Origin: Streptomyces actuosus
GTDB taxonomy: Bacteria > Actinomycetota > Actinomycetes > Streptomycetales > Streptomycetaceae
Assembly (NCBI RefSeq): GCF_016921115.1
Contig: NZ_JAFFZS010000003.1
Coordinates: 369,399-433,398 of the forward strand
Direction of reading: 5' to 3'
DNA: 64,000 bases
Shown: piece by piece, positions 42,777 through 51,885 of the stretch
How the letters are laid out: every line of letters begins with the position of its first letter
How positions within the stretch are numbered: position 1 is the stretch's first letter
Made by a program: the position numbers and the translations under genes
Notes under the pieces: generated by a model
The model's input: the letters and a program-made list of their open reading frames with translations, nothing else
Databases searched by the model: none
Told to the model about the DNA's origin: nothing

Positions 42777-44450
42777 ATGGACGCGGACGTCATCGTCGTC
42801 GGAGCGGGCCTGGCCGGCCTGGTCGCCGCACACGAACTGACCAGCAGGGGCCACAGGGTCGCCCTCGTCGACCAGGAGAACGCCGCCAACCTCGGCGGCC
42901 AGGCCTTCTGGTCCTTCGGCGGGCTCTTCCTCGTCGACTCCCCCGAGCAGCGGCGCCTGGGCGTCAAGGACTCCTTCGACCTGGCCTGGAACGACTGGCA
43001 GGGCAGTGCGCAGTTCGACCGGCTCGACGACGAGGACTCCTGGGCGGTGCGCTGGGCCCGCGCCTACGTGGAGTGGGCGGCCGGCGAGAAGCGGACCTGG
43101 CTGGACGGGCAGGGCATCAAGCTGCTGCCCACCGTGGGCTGGGCCGAACGGGGCGACCTGCGCGCCGACGGCCATGGCAACTCGGTGCCCCGCTTCCACA
43201 TCGCCTGGGGGACCGGCACCGGCGTCGTCGAGCCGTTCGCCGAGCGGGCCCTCCAGGCCGCACGCGACGGGCTGCTGACCTTCCACCACCGTCACCGCGT
43301 CGACGGACTCGTCGTCGAGGGCGGCACCGCCCGCGGCGTCCGCGGCACCGTGCTCGCCGCCGACGACGCACCGCGCGGAGCCGCTTCCAACCGGGACGCG
43401 GTCGGCGAGTTCGAGCTCACCGCCCAGGCCGTGATCGTCACCACCGGCGGAATCGGCGCCGACCACGACATCGTCCGCCGCCATTGGCCGGAACGGCTGG
43501 GCACCCCGCCCGCCCGGATGGTCACCGGCGTGCCCGCCTACGTCGACGGCCGCATGCTCGACATCAGCGCGGAAGCCGGTGCCCGGCTCGTCAACCGCGA
43601 CCGCATGTGGCACTACACCGAGGGCCTGCAGAACTGGAACCCCATCTGGCCGGGCCACGGCATCCGCATCCTGCCCGGTCCGTCCTCCCTGTGGTTCGAC
43701 GCACTCGGGCGCCGTCTGCCCGACCCCTGCCTGCCCGGCTACGACACCCTGAACACGCTCAGGTACCTGCGCACCACCGAGGACATCGCCGGATACGACC
43801 ACTCCTGGTTCATCCTCACCCGGAAGATCGTCGAGAAGGAGTTCGCCCTCTCCGGATCCGAGCAGAACCCCGACATCACCGCCAAGGACCGCAAGGCCGT
43901 GCTGCGCGACCGGCTCCTGGGCAAGGGCGCTCCCCGCCCCGTCGCCGACTTCCTCCGGCACGGCGCCGACTTCGTCGTGGCCGACACGCTGGAACGGCTG
44001 GTGGAGAAGATGAACGAGCTGACGGACAAGCCGCTGCTGGACGCGGCCGAGGTGCGCCGCCAGATCGAGGCGCGCGACCTGCAGATGGCGAACCCCTACA
44101 GCAAGGACGCCCAGGTCCAGGGCATCCGCAACGCCCGCCGCTACCTCGGTGACCGTCTCGGCCGGGTCGCCGGCCCGCACCGCATCCTCGATCCGGACGC
44201 CGGTCCGCTCATCGGCGTCAGGATGCACGTCCTCACCCGCAAGACCCTCGGCGGCATCCAGACCGACCTGGACTCGCGCGTCCTCGGCGCGGACGGCACC
44301 CCCGTCGACGGGCTGTACGCGGCGGGGGAGGTCGCCGGCTTCGGCGGTGGCGGCGTGCACGGGTACAACGCCCTGGAGGGCACCTTCCTCGGCGGCTGCC
44401 TCTTCTCGGGCCGCGCGGCGGGCCGGGCCGCGGCGGCGCAGACCGCCTGA
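42777..44450 (+). CDS. FAD-binding dehydrogenase (3-ketosteroid dehydrogenase/fumarate reductase-like)
   Basis: This 557-residue flavoprotein has VIVVGAGLAGLVAAHELTSR at the N-terminus and AVIVTTGGIGADHDIVRRHW in the middle. The C-terminal FAD loop is DGLYAAGEVAGFGGGGVHGY with GTFLGGCLFSGRAAG. It belongs to the family annotated as FAD-binding dehydrogenase, related to KstD-type 1,2-dehydrogenases. The substrate is not determined. GAAGGGAGCGG precedes the ATG. Co-transcribed with tetR; its stop is 3 bases from the convergent DUF488 gene. Confidence 0.9.
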   Translation: MDADVIVVGAGLAGLVAAHELTSRGHRVALVDQENAANLGGQAFWSFGGLFLVDSPEQRRLGVKDSFDLAWNDWQGSAQFDRLDDEDSWAVRWARAYVEWAAGEKRTWLDGQGIKLLPTVGWAERGDLRADGHGNSVPRFHIAWGTGTGVVEPFAERALQAARDGLLTFHHRHRVDGLVVEGGTARGVRGTVLAADDAPRGAASNRDAVGEFELTAQAVIVTTGGIGADHDIVRRHWPERLGTPPARMVTGVPAYVDGRMLDISAEAGARLVNRDRMWHYTEGLQNWNPIWPGHGIRILPGPSSLWFDALGRRLPDPCLPGYDTLNTLRYLRTTEDIAGYDHSWFILTRKIVEKEFALSGSEQNPDITAKDRKAVLRDRLLGKGAPRPVADFLRHGADFVVADTLERLVEKMNELTDKPLLDAAEVRRQIEARDLQMANPYSKDAQVQGIRNARRYLGDRLGRVAGPHRILDPDAGPLIGVRMHVLTRKTLGGIQTDLDSRVLGADGTPVDGLYAAGEVAGFGGGGVHGYNALEGTFLGGCLFSGRAAGRAAAAQTA

Positions 44451-44453
44451 GCC

Positions 44454-44807
44454 CTACCTCCCCCGCAGCAGGCCGGCCAGCACCGCCGCATGGCTTCGTT
44501 CCGGCTCCTTGGAGGCGGTCACCAGCGTCACCGGCCCCGAGCCGACCGATGCCCGGAGGCTGTCGAGGAGCTCGGCCGCCTCCCCGGTGGCCAGCTCCGC
44601 CCCGTACCGCTCCCGGAACTCCTCGAACGACCCCTCGCCCGCGTGGTACCAGCGCCGCAGCTCGGTCGAGGGGGTGAGGGCCTTCGGCCATGCGTCGACC
44701 CGGGCCGCGTCCTTGGACAGCCCGCGCGGCCACAGCCGGTCGACGAGGACGCGCGTTCCGTCGTCCGGTTCGACGGGATCGTAGACGCGGCGCACACGGA
44801 CACTCAT
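44454..44807 (-). CDS. DUF488-family protein
   Basis: This 117-residue protein is of the short DUF488 type (YeaO-like), with the conserved segments RVYDPVEPDDGTRVLVDRLW, PRGLSKDAARVDAW, KALTPSTELRRWY and TLVTASKEPERSHA. The family is widespread and uncharacterised. It is soluble, with no signal peptide. The gene ends 3 bases from the flavoprotein stop. Confidence 0.9.
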   Translation of the reverse strand: MSVRVRRVYDPVEPDDGTRVLVDRLWPRGLSKDAARVDAWPKALTPSTELRRWYHAGEGSFEEFRERYGAELATGEAAELLDSLRASVGSGPVTLVTASKEPERSHAAVLAGLLRGR

Positions 44808-45141
44808 GGCACGGCCCTTCGACGGCTTGCGGAACACCGTCGAGCCTAGGGCCGGACGCGGTGGTCCCGCCTGCCGGGTGGCCCCGTGGGCGCACTCCCG
44901 CCGTACCGCACGGCGCCGGGCACCGCTCCGGCGCACCCGCGGGAGCGGTAGGGGCCGAACCACCGGGAGCCCGCCCGCCGCCCGGCCCGCCTCCGGGCCG
45001 GCGAGGGGACGCCCGGACGCCTCTTCGACGCCAACACCCCTCAGCCTCGGACGACTTGACCAGAACGTGTGGAGACTGCCGCTGCCCGACGCTCGTACGC
45101 TGTGGGCCTTCGATCACCCTCCACCCCCCGAGGAGAACCAC
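44808..45141. other. intergenic region upstream of the M1 peptidase
   Basis: These 334 bases lie between divergent genes and hold no recognisable coding sequence. Open frames here are dominated by Arg/Pro/Gly codons without homology. The final 20 bases contain the AGGAGA ribosome-binding site of the peptidase gene. Confidence 0.5.
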
Positions 45142-46566
45142 GTGGCGCACTCCCGGCGGCAGCCCGCCAGACGCACCACCGTCCTCGACCGCACGGTCGT
45201 GGGGGCCATCGTCCCCGTCGCCGTCGCGGCCCTTCTCGCCGCCGCCGGACCCGCGGCGGCCGGCACGACGGGCGGGTCCGGTGCGGGCGATCCCTACTTC
45301 CCGCTCGCCGGCAACAGTGGATACGACGTCCGGCACTACGGCCTGACACTCCGCTACGACCCCGGCAGCCGCCGCCTCGACGGCAGGGCGGTGCTCACCG
45401 CGCGCGCCACCCGGGACCTGACCCGCTTCGACCTCGACCTGCGGGGACTGACCGTCACGGCCCTCACCGTCGACCACGTGAAGGCCGGCTTCCGCCGCCG
45501 GGGCCAGGAACTCGTCGTCACCCCGCGCCGCCCCGTCCACCGGGGCCGCACCTTCCGCGTCACCGTCGCCTACGCCGGCACTCCCGGGCCGGTCACCGAC
45601 CCGGACGGCTCCCCGGACGGCTGGATCCCCACCGACGACGGGGCGTTCGTCGCGGGGGAGCCGCAGGGCGCCATGACCTGGTTCCCCGGCAACAACCACC
45701 CGCGGGACAAGGCGTCGTACGACTTCACGCTCACCGTTCCCGAGGGCCGCACCGCCGTCGCCAACGGCGTCCTGCTCGGCAGCCGCACCGCGCGCGGGTG
45801 GACGACGTTCCGCTGGCGGCAGACCGAGCCCATGGCCACCTACCTCGCCACCGCCACGATCGGGACGTTCCGGGTGCACCGATACACCACCCGCGACGGC
45901 ATCACGGTGTACGACGCCGTCGACCCGCGCGAGGCAAAGGCCGCCGCACCCGTGGTGAGGCAACTGCCGTCCGTCCTGGAGTGGGAGAGCCGGATGTTCG
46001 GCCCCTACCCCTTCCGCGCGGCCGGTTCCGTCGTCGACCACGCCCCGAACGTCGGCTACGCCCTGGAGACGCAGACGCGGCCCCTGTACGACTCCGCCCC
46101 GGACCTGAGCACCCTCGTCCACGAGACGGCCCACCAGTGGTTCGGGGACTCCGTCTCCCTCACCTCCTGGAAGGACATCTGGCTCAACGAGGGCTTCGCC
46201 ACCTACGCCGAGTGGCTCTACGCCGAGCAGCACGGCGGCCGGAGCGCGCAGGCCGAGTTCGACGCGCTCCTCGCCCGGCCCGCGAGCGACGCCCTGTGGG
46301 AGTTCCCGCCCGGCGACCCCGGCAGCGGCGCGCACCTCTTCGGCACTCCCGTCTACGCCCGCGGGGCCATGGCCCTGCACGCACTGCGCCGGGCCGTCGG
46401 CGACCGCACCTTCCGACGGATCCTGCGCGCCTGGGCGACCGGACACCGCACCGGCCACGGCACCACCGCGCAGTTCGTGCGCCTCGCCGAGCGCGAGTCG
46501 GGCCGGCACCTGCGCGGCCTGTTCCGCACCTGGCTGTACACGCCCGGCAGACCGCACCTGTCCTGA
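45142..46566 (+). CDS. secreted M1-family metallopeptidase
   Basis: This encodes 474 residues from GTG with AGGAGA six bases upstream. A signal peptide (VVGAIVPVAVAALLAAAG, cleaved near AAAG) directs export. The zinc site is HETAHQWFG with the third ligand in WLNEGFATYAEW. The aminopeptidase GAMEN motif is replaced by GYALETQ, so substrate recognition may differ from PepN. The length is about half that of PepN, as is usual for the secreted actinomycete branch. Confidence 0.92.
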   Translation: MAHSRRQPARRTTVLDRTVVGAIVPVAVAALLAAAGPAAAGTTGGSGAGDPYFPLAGNSGYDVRHYGLTLRYDPGSRRLDGRAVLTARATRDLTRFDLDLRGLTVTALTVDHVKAGFRRRGQELVVTPRRPVHRGRTFRVTVAYAGTPGPVTDPDGSPDGWIPTDDGAFVAGEPQGAMTWFPGNNHPRDKASYDFTLTVPEGRTAVANGVLLGSRTARGWTTFRWRQTEPMATYLATATIGTFRVHRYTTRDGITVYDAVDPREAKAAAPVVRQLPSVLEWESRMFGPYPFRAAGSVVDHAPNVGYALETQTRPLYDSAPDLSTLVHETAHQWFGDSVSLTSWKDIWLNEGFATYAEWLYAEQHGGRSAQAEFDALLARPASDALWEFPPGDPGSGAHLFGTPVYARGAMALHALRRAVGDRTFRRILRAWATGHRTGHGTTAQFVRLAERESGRHLRGLFRTWLYTPGRPHLS

Positions 46567-46860
46567 TCGTCCGGGCCGGCGCCGTCCGGCGTCACCCCGC
46601 ACTCCCCGGGCTCCGTCGGGGTCCCCCGCCCACCCGGCGGAAGGGACCGGTGCCGAGTGGACACGGCCCGGTCGACGCCCAGGCGCGCCACCCGCCCCCC
46701 TGCGCCGGCTCCGGCACCGACCGGCGCGGCCCGCGCCGGGGCCGGCCACCGGGACGACGACCCGGGGGCGGCGGCGCCGCGCGGGATGCGGTGGGCGGGG
46801 CGGGGGGACGTGCGGGACCGAGCGCCCGCGGTGGGGGTGCTGCGGTCCGGGCGGTTGCGT

Positions 46861-47781
46861 TCAGCGGCGCAGGGCCTGTGCGGCCGTGTCCGCCACCGCC
46901 TCGGCGAGCGCCGCCAGCGCCGGCGAGTCCAGCTTCCACTGCTGCCAGTGCAGGGTGAGGTCCACCGGCATCCCGGGCGCCAGCTCCACCAGTCGGCCCG
47001 CGCGCAACGGGGCAGCCGCCTGGGCCTCGGGCACCAGGCCCCAGCCCAGGCCGGCGGCCACGGCCTCGGCGAAGCCCTCCGACGTCGGAACGTAGTGCCG
47101 CCGCGGGCTCGCGCTGCCGCGGCCCTGCCACAGGGAGCGGACGAATCCGTCCTGGAAGTCGTCGCGCCGGTCGAACACCACGACCGGGGCCACGGCCAGC
47201 GCCTCGCGCAGCTCACCGCCCAGATGCCGCTCGGTGAACGCCGGGGTCGCCACCGGCAGGTACCGCATCCGACCCAGCACCCGCACCGAGCACCCCGGCA
47301 CGGGCACCGCGGACGAGGTCACCGCGGCCATCACCCGGCCCTCCCGCAGCAGCGCCGCCGTGTGGTCCTCGTCCTCGCGGTGCAGTTCGAAGCAGAGCCG
47401 CAGCTCGTCGGGAACCCGGGTGAGGGCGTCCAGGAACCAGGTCGCCAGCGAGTCCGCGTTCACCGCGACGGAGACGCGCGTCGACTCGCCGTCTCCGCTG
47501 AGCCCCAGCTCGGTGCGGGCGTCCCGCTCCAGCCGGGCCAGCTGGCGGGCGAGCCGCACCAGCACCCGGCCCGACTCGGTCGGCCGCACCGGCTTGGTGC
47601 GCAACAGCAGCACCCGCCCCGTCCGCTGCTCCAGGGCCTTCACCCGCTGGCTCACCGCCGACGGCGTCACGTGCAGTACGGTCGCCGCCGCGTCGAAAGT
47701 GCCCTCGTCCACCACCGCGAGCAGGGTCCGCACCTGGTCCAGGGGGAGTTCCGCCGTCATGTTGTCATCACGATCGCTCAT
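46861..47781 (-). CDS. lysG: LysR-family regulator ArgP/LysG
   Basis: This 306-residue LysR-type protein has the helix-turn-helix in LLAVVDEGTFDAAATVLHVT and PSAVSQRVKALEQ, and the effector domain after residue 95. It is the typical activator of the divergent lysE exporter and responds to lysine or arginine. The start may be the ATG at 47781 or the one at 47760 (TAELPLDQVRTLL). Neither has a ribosome-binding site, so a leaderless transcript is possible. Only 56 bases separate it from lysE. Confidence 0.93.
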   Translation of the reverse strand: MSDRDDNMTAELPLDQVRTLLAVVDEGTFDAAATVLHVTPSAVSQRVKALEQRTGRVLLLRTKPVRPTESGRVLVRLARQLARLERDARTELGLSGDGESTRVSVAVNADSLATWFLDALTRVPDELRLCFELHREDEDHTAALLREGRVMAAVTSSAVPVPGCSVRVLGRMRYLPVATPAFTERHLGGELREALAVAPVVVFDRRDDFQDGFVRSLWQGRGSASPRRHYVPTSEGFAEAVAAGLGWGLVPEAQAAAPLRAGRLVELAPGMPVDLTLHWQQWKLDSPALAALAEAVADTAAQALRR

Positions 47782-47837
47782 GATAGGTAAGAATCTTTAG
47801 CTGTACGCACAGTGATCGATTCCGTAGCGTCGCCGCC

Positions 47838-48464
47838 ATGCCCAGCACTCTCGCCGCCGCGGCCGCAGGATTCGGCACCGGCCTGTCGCTCATCGTCGCC
47901 ATCGGCGCCCAGAACGCCTTCGTCCTGCGCCAGGGGATCCGCCGGCACGCGGTCCTCGCCGTCGTCGGCATCTGCGCCTTGTCCGACGCGGTCCTCATCA
48001 CCCTCGGCGTCGGCGGGGTCGGTGCCGTGGTCGTGGCGTGGCCGGGCGCGCTGACGGCGGTCGGCTGGATCGGCGGTGCCTTCCTGATCTGCTACGGAGT
48101 CCTCGCAGCGCGCCGAGTTCTCCGGCCCGGCGGGGCACTGCGGGCCGAGGGGGAGGCCACCGGTTCGCGCCGCCGCGCCGTCCTGACCTGCCTGGCGATG
48201 ACCTGGCTCAACCCGCATGTGTACCTCGACACCGTCTTCCTGCTCGGCTCCGTCGCCGCCGGCCACGGCGCGCTGCGCTGGACCTTCGGCATCGGCGCCG
48301 CGCTCGCCAGCCTGTGCTGGTTCGCGGCGCTCGGCTTCGGCGCCCGGCTGCTCGGACGGTTCCTCTCCCGGCCCGCGGCCTGGCGAGTGCTGGACGGCCT
48401 GGTGGCCGCGACGATGATCGGCCTCGGCGTCGCACTGGTCGCGGGAGGCGCAGGCACTGCCTGA
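47838..48464 (+). CDS. lysE: LysE/ArgO-family amino-acid exporter
   Basis: This 208-residue membrane protein has about six helices and the family signature GAQNAFVLRQGIRRHA near the N-terminus, followed by ALSDAVLITLGVGGVG. CLAMTWLNPHVYLDTVFLLG is also conserved. It exports basic amino acids (lysine, arginine) when they accumulate. It is divergent from the LysG-type activator, the classic pairing. Confidence 0.94.
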   Translation: MPSTLAAAAAGFGTGLSLIVAIGAQNAFVLRQGIRRHAVLAVVGICALSDAVLITLGVGGVGAVVVAWPGALTAVGWIGGAFLICYGVLAARRVLRPGGALRAEGEATGSRRRAVLTCLAMTWLNPHVYLDTVFLLGSVAAGHGALRWTFGIGAALASLCWFAALGFGARLLGRFLSRPAAWRVLDGLVAATMIGLGVALVAGGAGTA

Positions 48465-48680
48465 GCGGGAGCGGACGGCGCGTGACGACCGGCCGGACCG
48501 GCGCGGTGGCGTGGCGATCACGGTGAGCCGGTGCCTGCGCCCGGTGGGGGGTGCGGGACACCGAGGCGGTGGCGGAGCCGCGTGCCGTCTGCCGGCCGTC
48601 ACGCCATGCCCGCCCTGGTCGCGACCGGCCGTGCCCGCACGGCGCGGTACCGGATCCGAGGCGCGCGGGAGCGGTGGCCC

Positions 48681-49133
48681 TCACAGGACCCGGCGGTGGA
48701 TCGCGTACTGCTCCATGAGCTTGTTGCGGGTGGCCTCCAGGCGGTGGGCCAGGATCTCGGAGACGATCCTCATCAGCGTCAGCCCGAGCGCCGGATCCTC
48801 CTCGCACAGTCGCAGCACCGGCTGGGCCTGGAACTCGTAGGTGCGCACCGGGCTGAAGGCCTCCGCGCCGAAGTCCCACCGGTACGGCGGGAACAGCCAC
48901 GACCAGCCGAGCAGGTCGCCCGCTCCGAGGCTGGCGACGGTGACCCGTTGGATCGAAGTCACCTGCTGGGTCAGGGACACGGCCCCGGAGCGGACCACCC
49001 AGAAGCGGTCGGCCGTGCCGCCCGCCTCGAAGATGCGGGCGTCCTCCGGGAAGGACACCTCCTGCGCGAGCTCCATCAGGCGCCGGCGCTGGGGTGGGGG
49101 AAGAGCGTTGAGCAGTTTCGTCGCTTTGGTCAT
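48681..49133 (-). CDS. stand-alone cyclic nucleotide-binding domain protein
   Basis: This 150-residue protein consists of a single CRP-like beta-roll (FPEDARIFEAGGTADRFWVV, then SGAVSLTQQV, LGAGDLLGWSWLFPPYRW) and a C-terminal helix. There is no DNA-binding or kinase domain. The phosphate-binding cassette Arg of true cAMP receptors is not obvious, so the ligand is uncertain. Its long upstream region contains an intrinsic terminator on the same strand. Confidence 0.88.
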   Translation of the reverse strand: MTKATKLLNALPPPQRRRLMELAQEVSFPEDARIFEAGGTADRFWVVRSGAVSLTQQVTSIQRVTVASLGAGDLLGWSWLFPPYRWDFGAEAFSPVRTYEFQAQPVLRLCEEDPALGLTLMRIVSEILAHRLEATRNKLMEQYAIHRRVL

Positions 49134-49260
49134 GGCGCGGGGCTCCTCGCCGGGCGATCGGTTCGGGTGCTGTCCCTACGCCCATTTCAGCCGCTGACCG
49201 CCCGGAGAGCACCTCGGCGGAACGGGCAACTGCCCGTCCTCGCCGCCAGGGCATGAAAAA

Positions 49261-49292
49261 GCCCTGGCTGGACGGGGGAAACCAGCCAGGGC
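49261..49292 (-). terminator. intrinsic terminator with T-run on the minus strand
   Basis: GCCCTGGCTGG and CCAGCCAGGGC form a perfect 11-bp stem with a 10-base loop, and on the minus strand the stem is followed by TTTTT. It lies 128 bases upstream of the cyclic-nucleotide-binding gene and 139 bases downstream of the small gene at 49431. Confidence 0.82.
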
Positions 49293-49430
49293 CGTACGCG
49301 GTGGTCACGGAGGACGGTTCCGGTCGACCCCGTCACCACGTATGGATGAACGGTAAATCATCTCGGGTGTCGGCGCGAAATCGAAAGCAGGTCGAGTGAC
49401 CTGTTTCACTTGGGCCGCCGGCACGGCCGC
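49293..49430 (-). other. structured leader or small-RNA candidate before the terminator
   Basis: These 138 bases are less G+C-rich than their surroundings. Read on the minus strand they contain CAGGTC/GACCTG and GTGGTGACGG paired with CCGTC and ACCAC segments, directly ahead of the T-run terminator. They could be the 3' end of the small upstream gene, an attenuator of the downstream gene, or a short RNA gene. Confidence 0.35.
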
Positions 49431-49646
49431 TCAACCCCGAGCGCCCCGAGCGTCCCGGGCCCCGGGAGTCAGGATCTCGTCCAGGACCCGCACCACCACC
49501 TCGTAGGCCACCGCCCGCACCGCCGCCTCGTCCTCCCCGAGGCCCCCCGAACCCCGCCCGCCCCCCGCCCGCGCCTCCTGCTCGGCACGGGCCCGGGCGC
49601 GCTGCATCCGGCGCATCAGCTCGTCTGCGTCCACGACATCGGTCAT
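49431..49646 (-). CDS. small hypothetical protein
   Basis: This encodes 71 residues: a helical first third (DADELMRRMQRARARAEQEA), a Gly-rich linker and a second helix (AAVRAVAYEVVVRVLDEILT). GGAGGAG lies just two bases before the ATG, closer than usual, which leaves the start less certain. No family is recognised. A terminator on the same strand follows. Confidence 0.6.
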   Translation of the reverse strand: MTDVVDADELMRRMQRARARAEQEARAGGGRGSGGLGEDEAAVRAVAYEVVVRVLDEILTPGARDARGARG

Positions 49647-49894
49647 CTCCTCCGACTACCCGCCACGGACCGGTGGACGACCCGCGCGGCGCAACGTATC
49701 GAGGTTTGCCACGGCTGCGAGGGGTCAGCCGAACCACAGGACCCGCTGCGGGAGACCGGCCGGACGACGGGGCCAGGCCGGACCGGTACCGGAAGACGCG
49801 GTACGCGATCACGCGCCAGGTGCGGCAGAGGGGTCCGGCACTTCTACGGACACCCATGGAACGAGACCCACGCAACCAGTCAGGGAGCGAAAGG

Positions 49895-50329
49895 ATGCGC
49901 GCGAAGCACCGGACCGCCCGATCGGCCGAACCGTCCACAGCCCGGGGCCGACGCCCCGTGTGCCCCGCCGACGTCCGCAGGGCCGTGCGGCGCGCCGCGG
50001 CCCGAAGGAGCCTGCAGACGGGAACGCCGTACGACGAGGACGCCCTCTCCGACGCCCTGCTCGTCGCGTCGGAACTCGCGGGCAACGCCCTCCTGCACGC
50101 AGGGGGCGTCGCCGACTTCGCGGTCGACGTCGTCGAGGAGGGCATCCGCATCAGCGTCGACGACCACAGCGACCGCCTCCCCGTGATCACACCCCGTTAC
50201 GACGCCCAGGGACGCCGACGGAACGGCGGCCGGGGCTGGCCCATCGTCTGCTGGCTCTCCCACGACGTCCGGATCCGCGCGCTGCCCTCGGGAGGCAAGC
50301 GCATCACCGCCGTCGTACCGGCCCTGTGA
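49895..50329 (+). CDS. anti-sigma-factor-type ATP-binding protein
   Basis: This 144-residue HATPase_c_2 protein has the N box VASELAGNALLHAGG, ISVDDHSDRLP in the G1 position and GGRGWPIVCWLS in the second glycine loop. Sensor-type anti-sigma factor, or a regulator of one. The ATG at 49895 is preferred because GGGAGCGAAAGG precedes it; an ATG at 49856 adds 13 residues. It lies 176 bases upstream of a SigB-type sigma gene in the same direction, so that protein is a plausible partner. Confidence 0.85.
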   Translation: MRAKHRTARSAEPSTARGRRPVCPADVRRAVRRAAARRSLQTGTPYDEDALSDALLVASELAGNALLHAGGVADFAVDVVEEGIRISVDDHSDRLPVITPRYDAQGRRRNGGRGWPIVCWLSHDVRIRALPSGGKRITAVVPAL

Positions 50330-50505
50330 GAACCCCGTCCGCCCGCCGGCGTTTGCCCCGGCAGGGGAGGGGCACACGCACTGTCGTGCTTCGGACCGGA
50401 GGCGCGCCAGCGGGAGCCGGCAGCCGCTCCGTCCCTCGTGGCGCTCGGCGTGGCGCCGCTCCCGCGGTCATTTGCTGACACCACCGCTGCTCAGGAGCGA
50501 TCCGC

Positions 50506-51366
50506 ATGCGCATCGACCTGCCGACCCGCCCCACCGCACCGACCCGCCCCACCCCACGTCCAGTTCGGAGCCACGACGACGCCCCCGACACCGCCACCCG
50601 GTTCGCCCGGTTGGCCGTCATGCCGCAGGGACCCGACCGCGAGGCCCTGCGCGACGAGCTCGTCACGGCGTGGCTGCCCATGGCCCACCGCATCGCCGGC
50701 CGGTTCCGCGACCGCGGCGAGTCGCTGGAGGACCTGCGCCAGGTCGCCGCCCTCGGACTGGTCAAGGCCGTGGACCGCTACGACCCCGCCCGCGGTGCCT
50801 TCGAGAGTTACGCCGTACCCACCGTCACCGGCGAGGTGAAGCGCCACTTCAGGGACCGGATGTGGGCCTTGCGCGTCCCCCGCCGGGTGCAGGAGCTGCG
50901 CAACAAGGTCCGCGTGGCCCGCCGCGACCTCATCCAGCTCCCGGGCGCCTGTGAACCCTCGGCCGCCGACATCGCCGCCCACAGCGGTCTCACCGAGGAC
51001 GAGGTCGCCGCCGGGCTGGAGGCACTCGACAGCTTCAGCACCCTCTCCCTGGACGCCGAGGTCGCCCCCGACGACGACGGCTACAGCCTCGCCGACACCC
51101 TGGGCGTCGCCGATGCCTCCTACGACGTGGTCGTCGACCGCGAGTCCGCCAAGGAGGGCCTGCGGCATCTGCCCGAACGTGAACGCGCCATCCTCTACAT
51201 GCGCTTCTTCGAGGACATGACCCAGAGCCGGATAGCCGACCGCCTCGGCATCTCACAGATGCACGTCTCCCGCCTGATCAGCCGCAGCTGCGCCCGCGTC
51301 CGCGCCGAGGCCCTCGGCCGCGCCCCCGCCGCGGGGCCCGCGGCGGGGGAGTCCCCGACCGCCTGA
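50506..51366 (+). CDS. SigB/SigF/SigG-family RNA polymerase sigma factor
   Basis: This encodes 286 residues. Region 2 shows LEDLRQVAALGLVKAVDRYD and YAVPTVTGEVKRHFRDRMW, region 3 EPSAADIAAHSGLTEDEV, and region 4 TQSRIADRLGISQMHVSRL. It should direct a stress or developmental regulon and be controlled by partner switching with an ATPase such as the neighbour. AGGAGCG precedes the ATG. It is clearly distinct from the sigma factor at 7926-8813; which named SigB-family member it is cannot be told. Confidence 0.93.
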   Translation: MRIDLPTRPTAPTRPTPRPVRSHDDAPDTATRFARLAVMPQGPDREALRDELVTAWLPMAHRIAGRFRDRGESLEDLRQVAALGLVKAVDRYDPARGAFESYAVPTVTGEVKRHFRDRMWALRVPRRVQELRNKVRVARRDLIQLPGACEPSAADIAAHSGLTEDEVAAGLEALDSFSTLSLDAEVAPDDDGYSLADTLGVADASYDVVVDRESAKEGLRHLPERERAILYMRFFEDMTQSRIADRLGISQMHVSRLISRSCARVRAEALGRAPAAGPAAGESPTA

Positions 51367-51439
51367 TCGGCCGCCGCCCGGCACGGTGCTCCTGCCGTCC
51401 GCCCGGTCTGAGCGTCCGGCACAGGGGAACACGGAGAAC

Positions 51440-51868
51440 ATGGACGAATCAGAGCTTCCGCCGGAGGAACGTCCCGTCGACGTCTACCTCGACCTGCTGC
51501 GTCTGCGCATGGAGAGCGACGACTTCCGGTTGCTGCTCGACGTGGTCGAGCCTGTGCTGCGGGCGCTCGACGAGCAGCGCCCGGCCGATGTCGACCTGGT
51601 CCTGGAGAGCGGCGCGCCCGAAGGCCTGCCCCAGGAGATCCGCGACGAGGCCGCCCTGGTCATCGCCACCGCCGTGACCGGCCGCCTGGACAACCAGGTC
51701 ATCGAGATCGAGGTCGACGGCGCCGACGTCCGCGTGGTCACCGACGCCGTGACCGCCTCGGACCCGGAGAGCCTGGACCGGATCGCCGAGCACCTGCGCA
51801 GGCGGCAGCACGACACCGAGCAGCTGCGGGGCATCGCCGAGGCCAGCGGACTGCCCACCGACTTCTGA
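51440..51868 (+). CDS. hypothetical acidic protein
   Basis: This encodes 142 residues, strongly acidic (many Glu/Asp) and mostly helical, without signal peptide or membrane segment. Segments include DVYLDLLRLRMESDDFRLLL and SLDRIAEHLRRRQHDTEQL. No family is recognised. CGGAGAAC supports the ATG at 51440. It follows the sigma factor by 73 bases in the same direction and may belong to its operon. Confidence 0.8.
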   Translation: MDESELPPEERPVDVYLDLLRLRMESDDFRLLLDVVEPVLRALDEQRPADVDLVLESGAPEGLPQEIRDEAALVIATAVTGRLDNQVIEIEVDGADVRVVTDAVTASDPESLDRIAEHLRRRQHDTEQLRGIAEASGLPTDF

Positions 51869-51885
51869 CCGCGACCCCGGCCCGG

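Noticed and set aside
46567..46860. C-terminal continuation of the M1 peptidase or a small gene before lysG
   Set aside because: The peptidase domain is complete at its stop, and the following sequence shows no family match or coding pattern.
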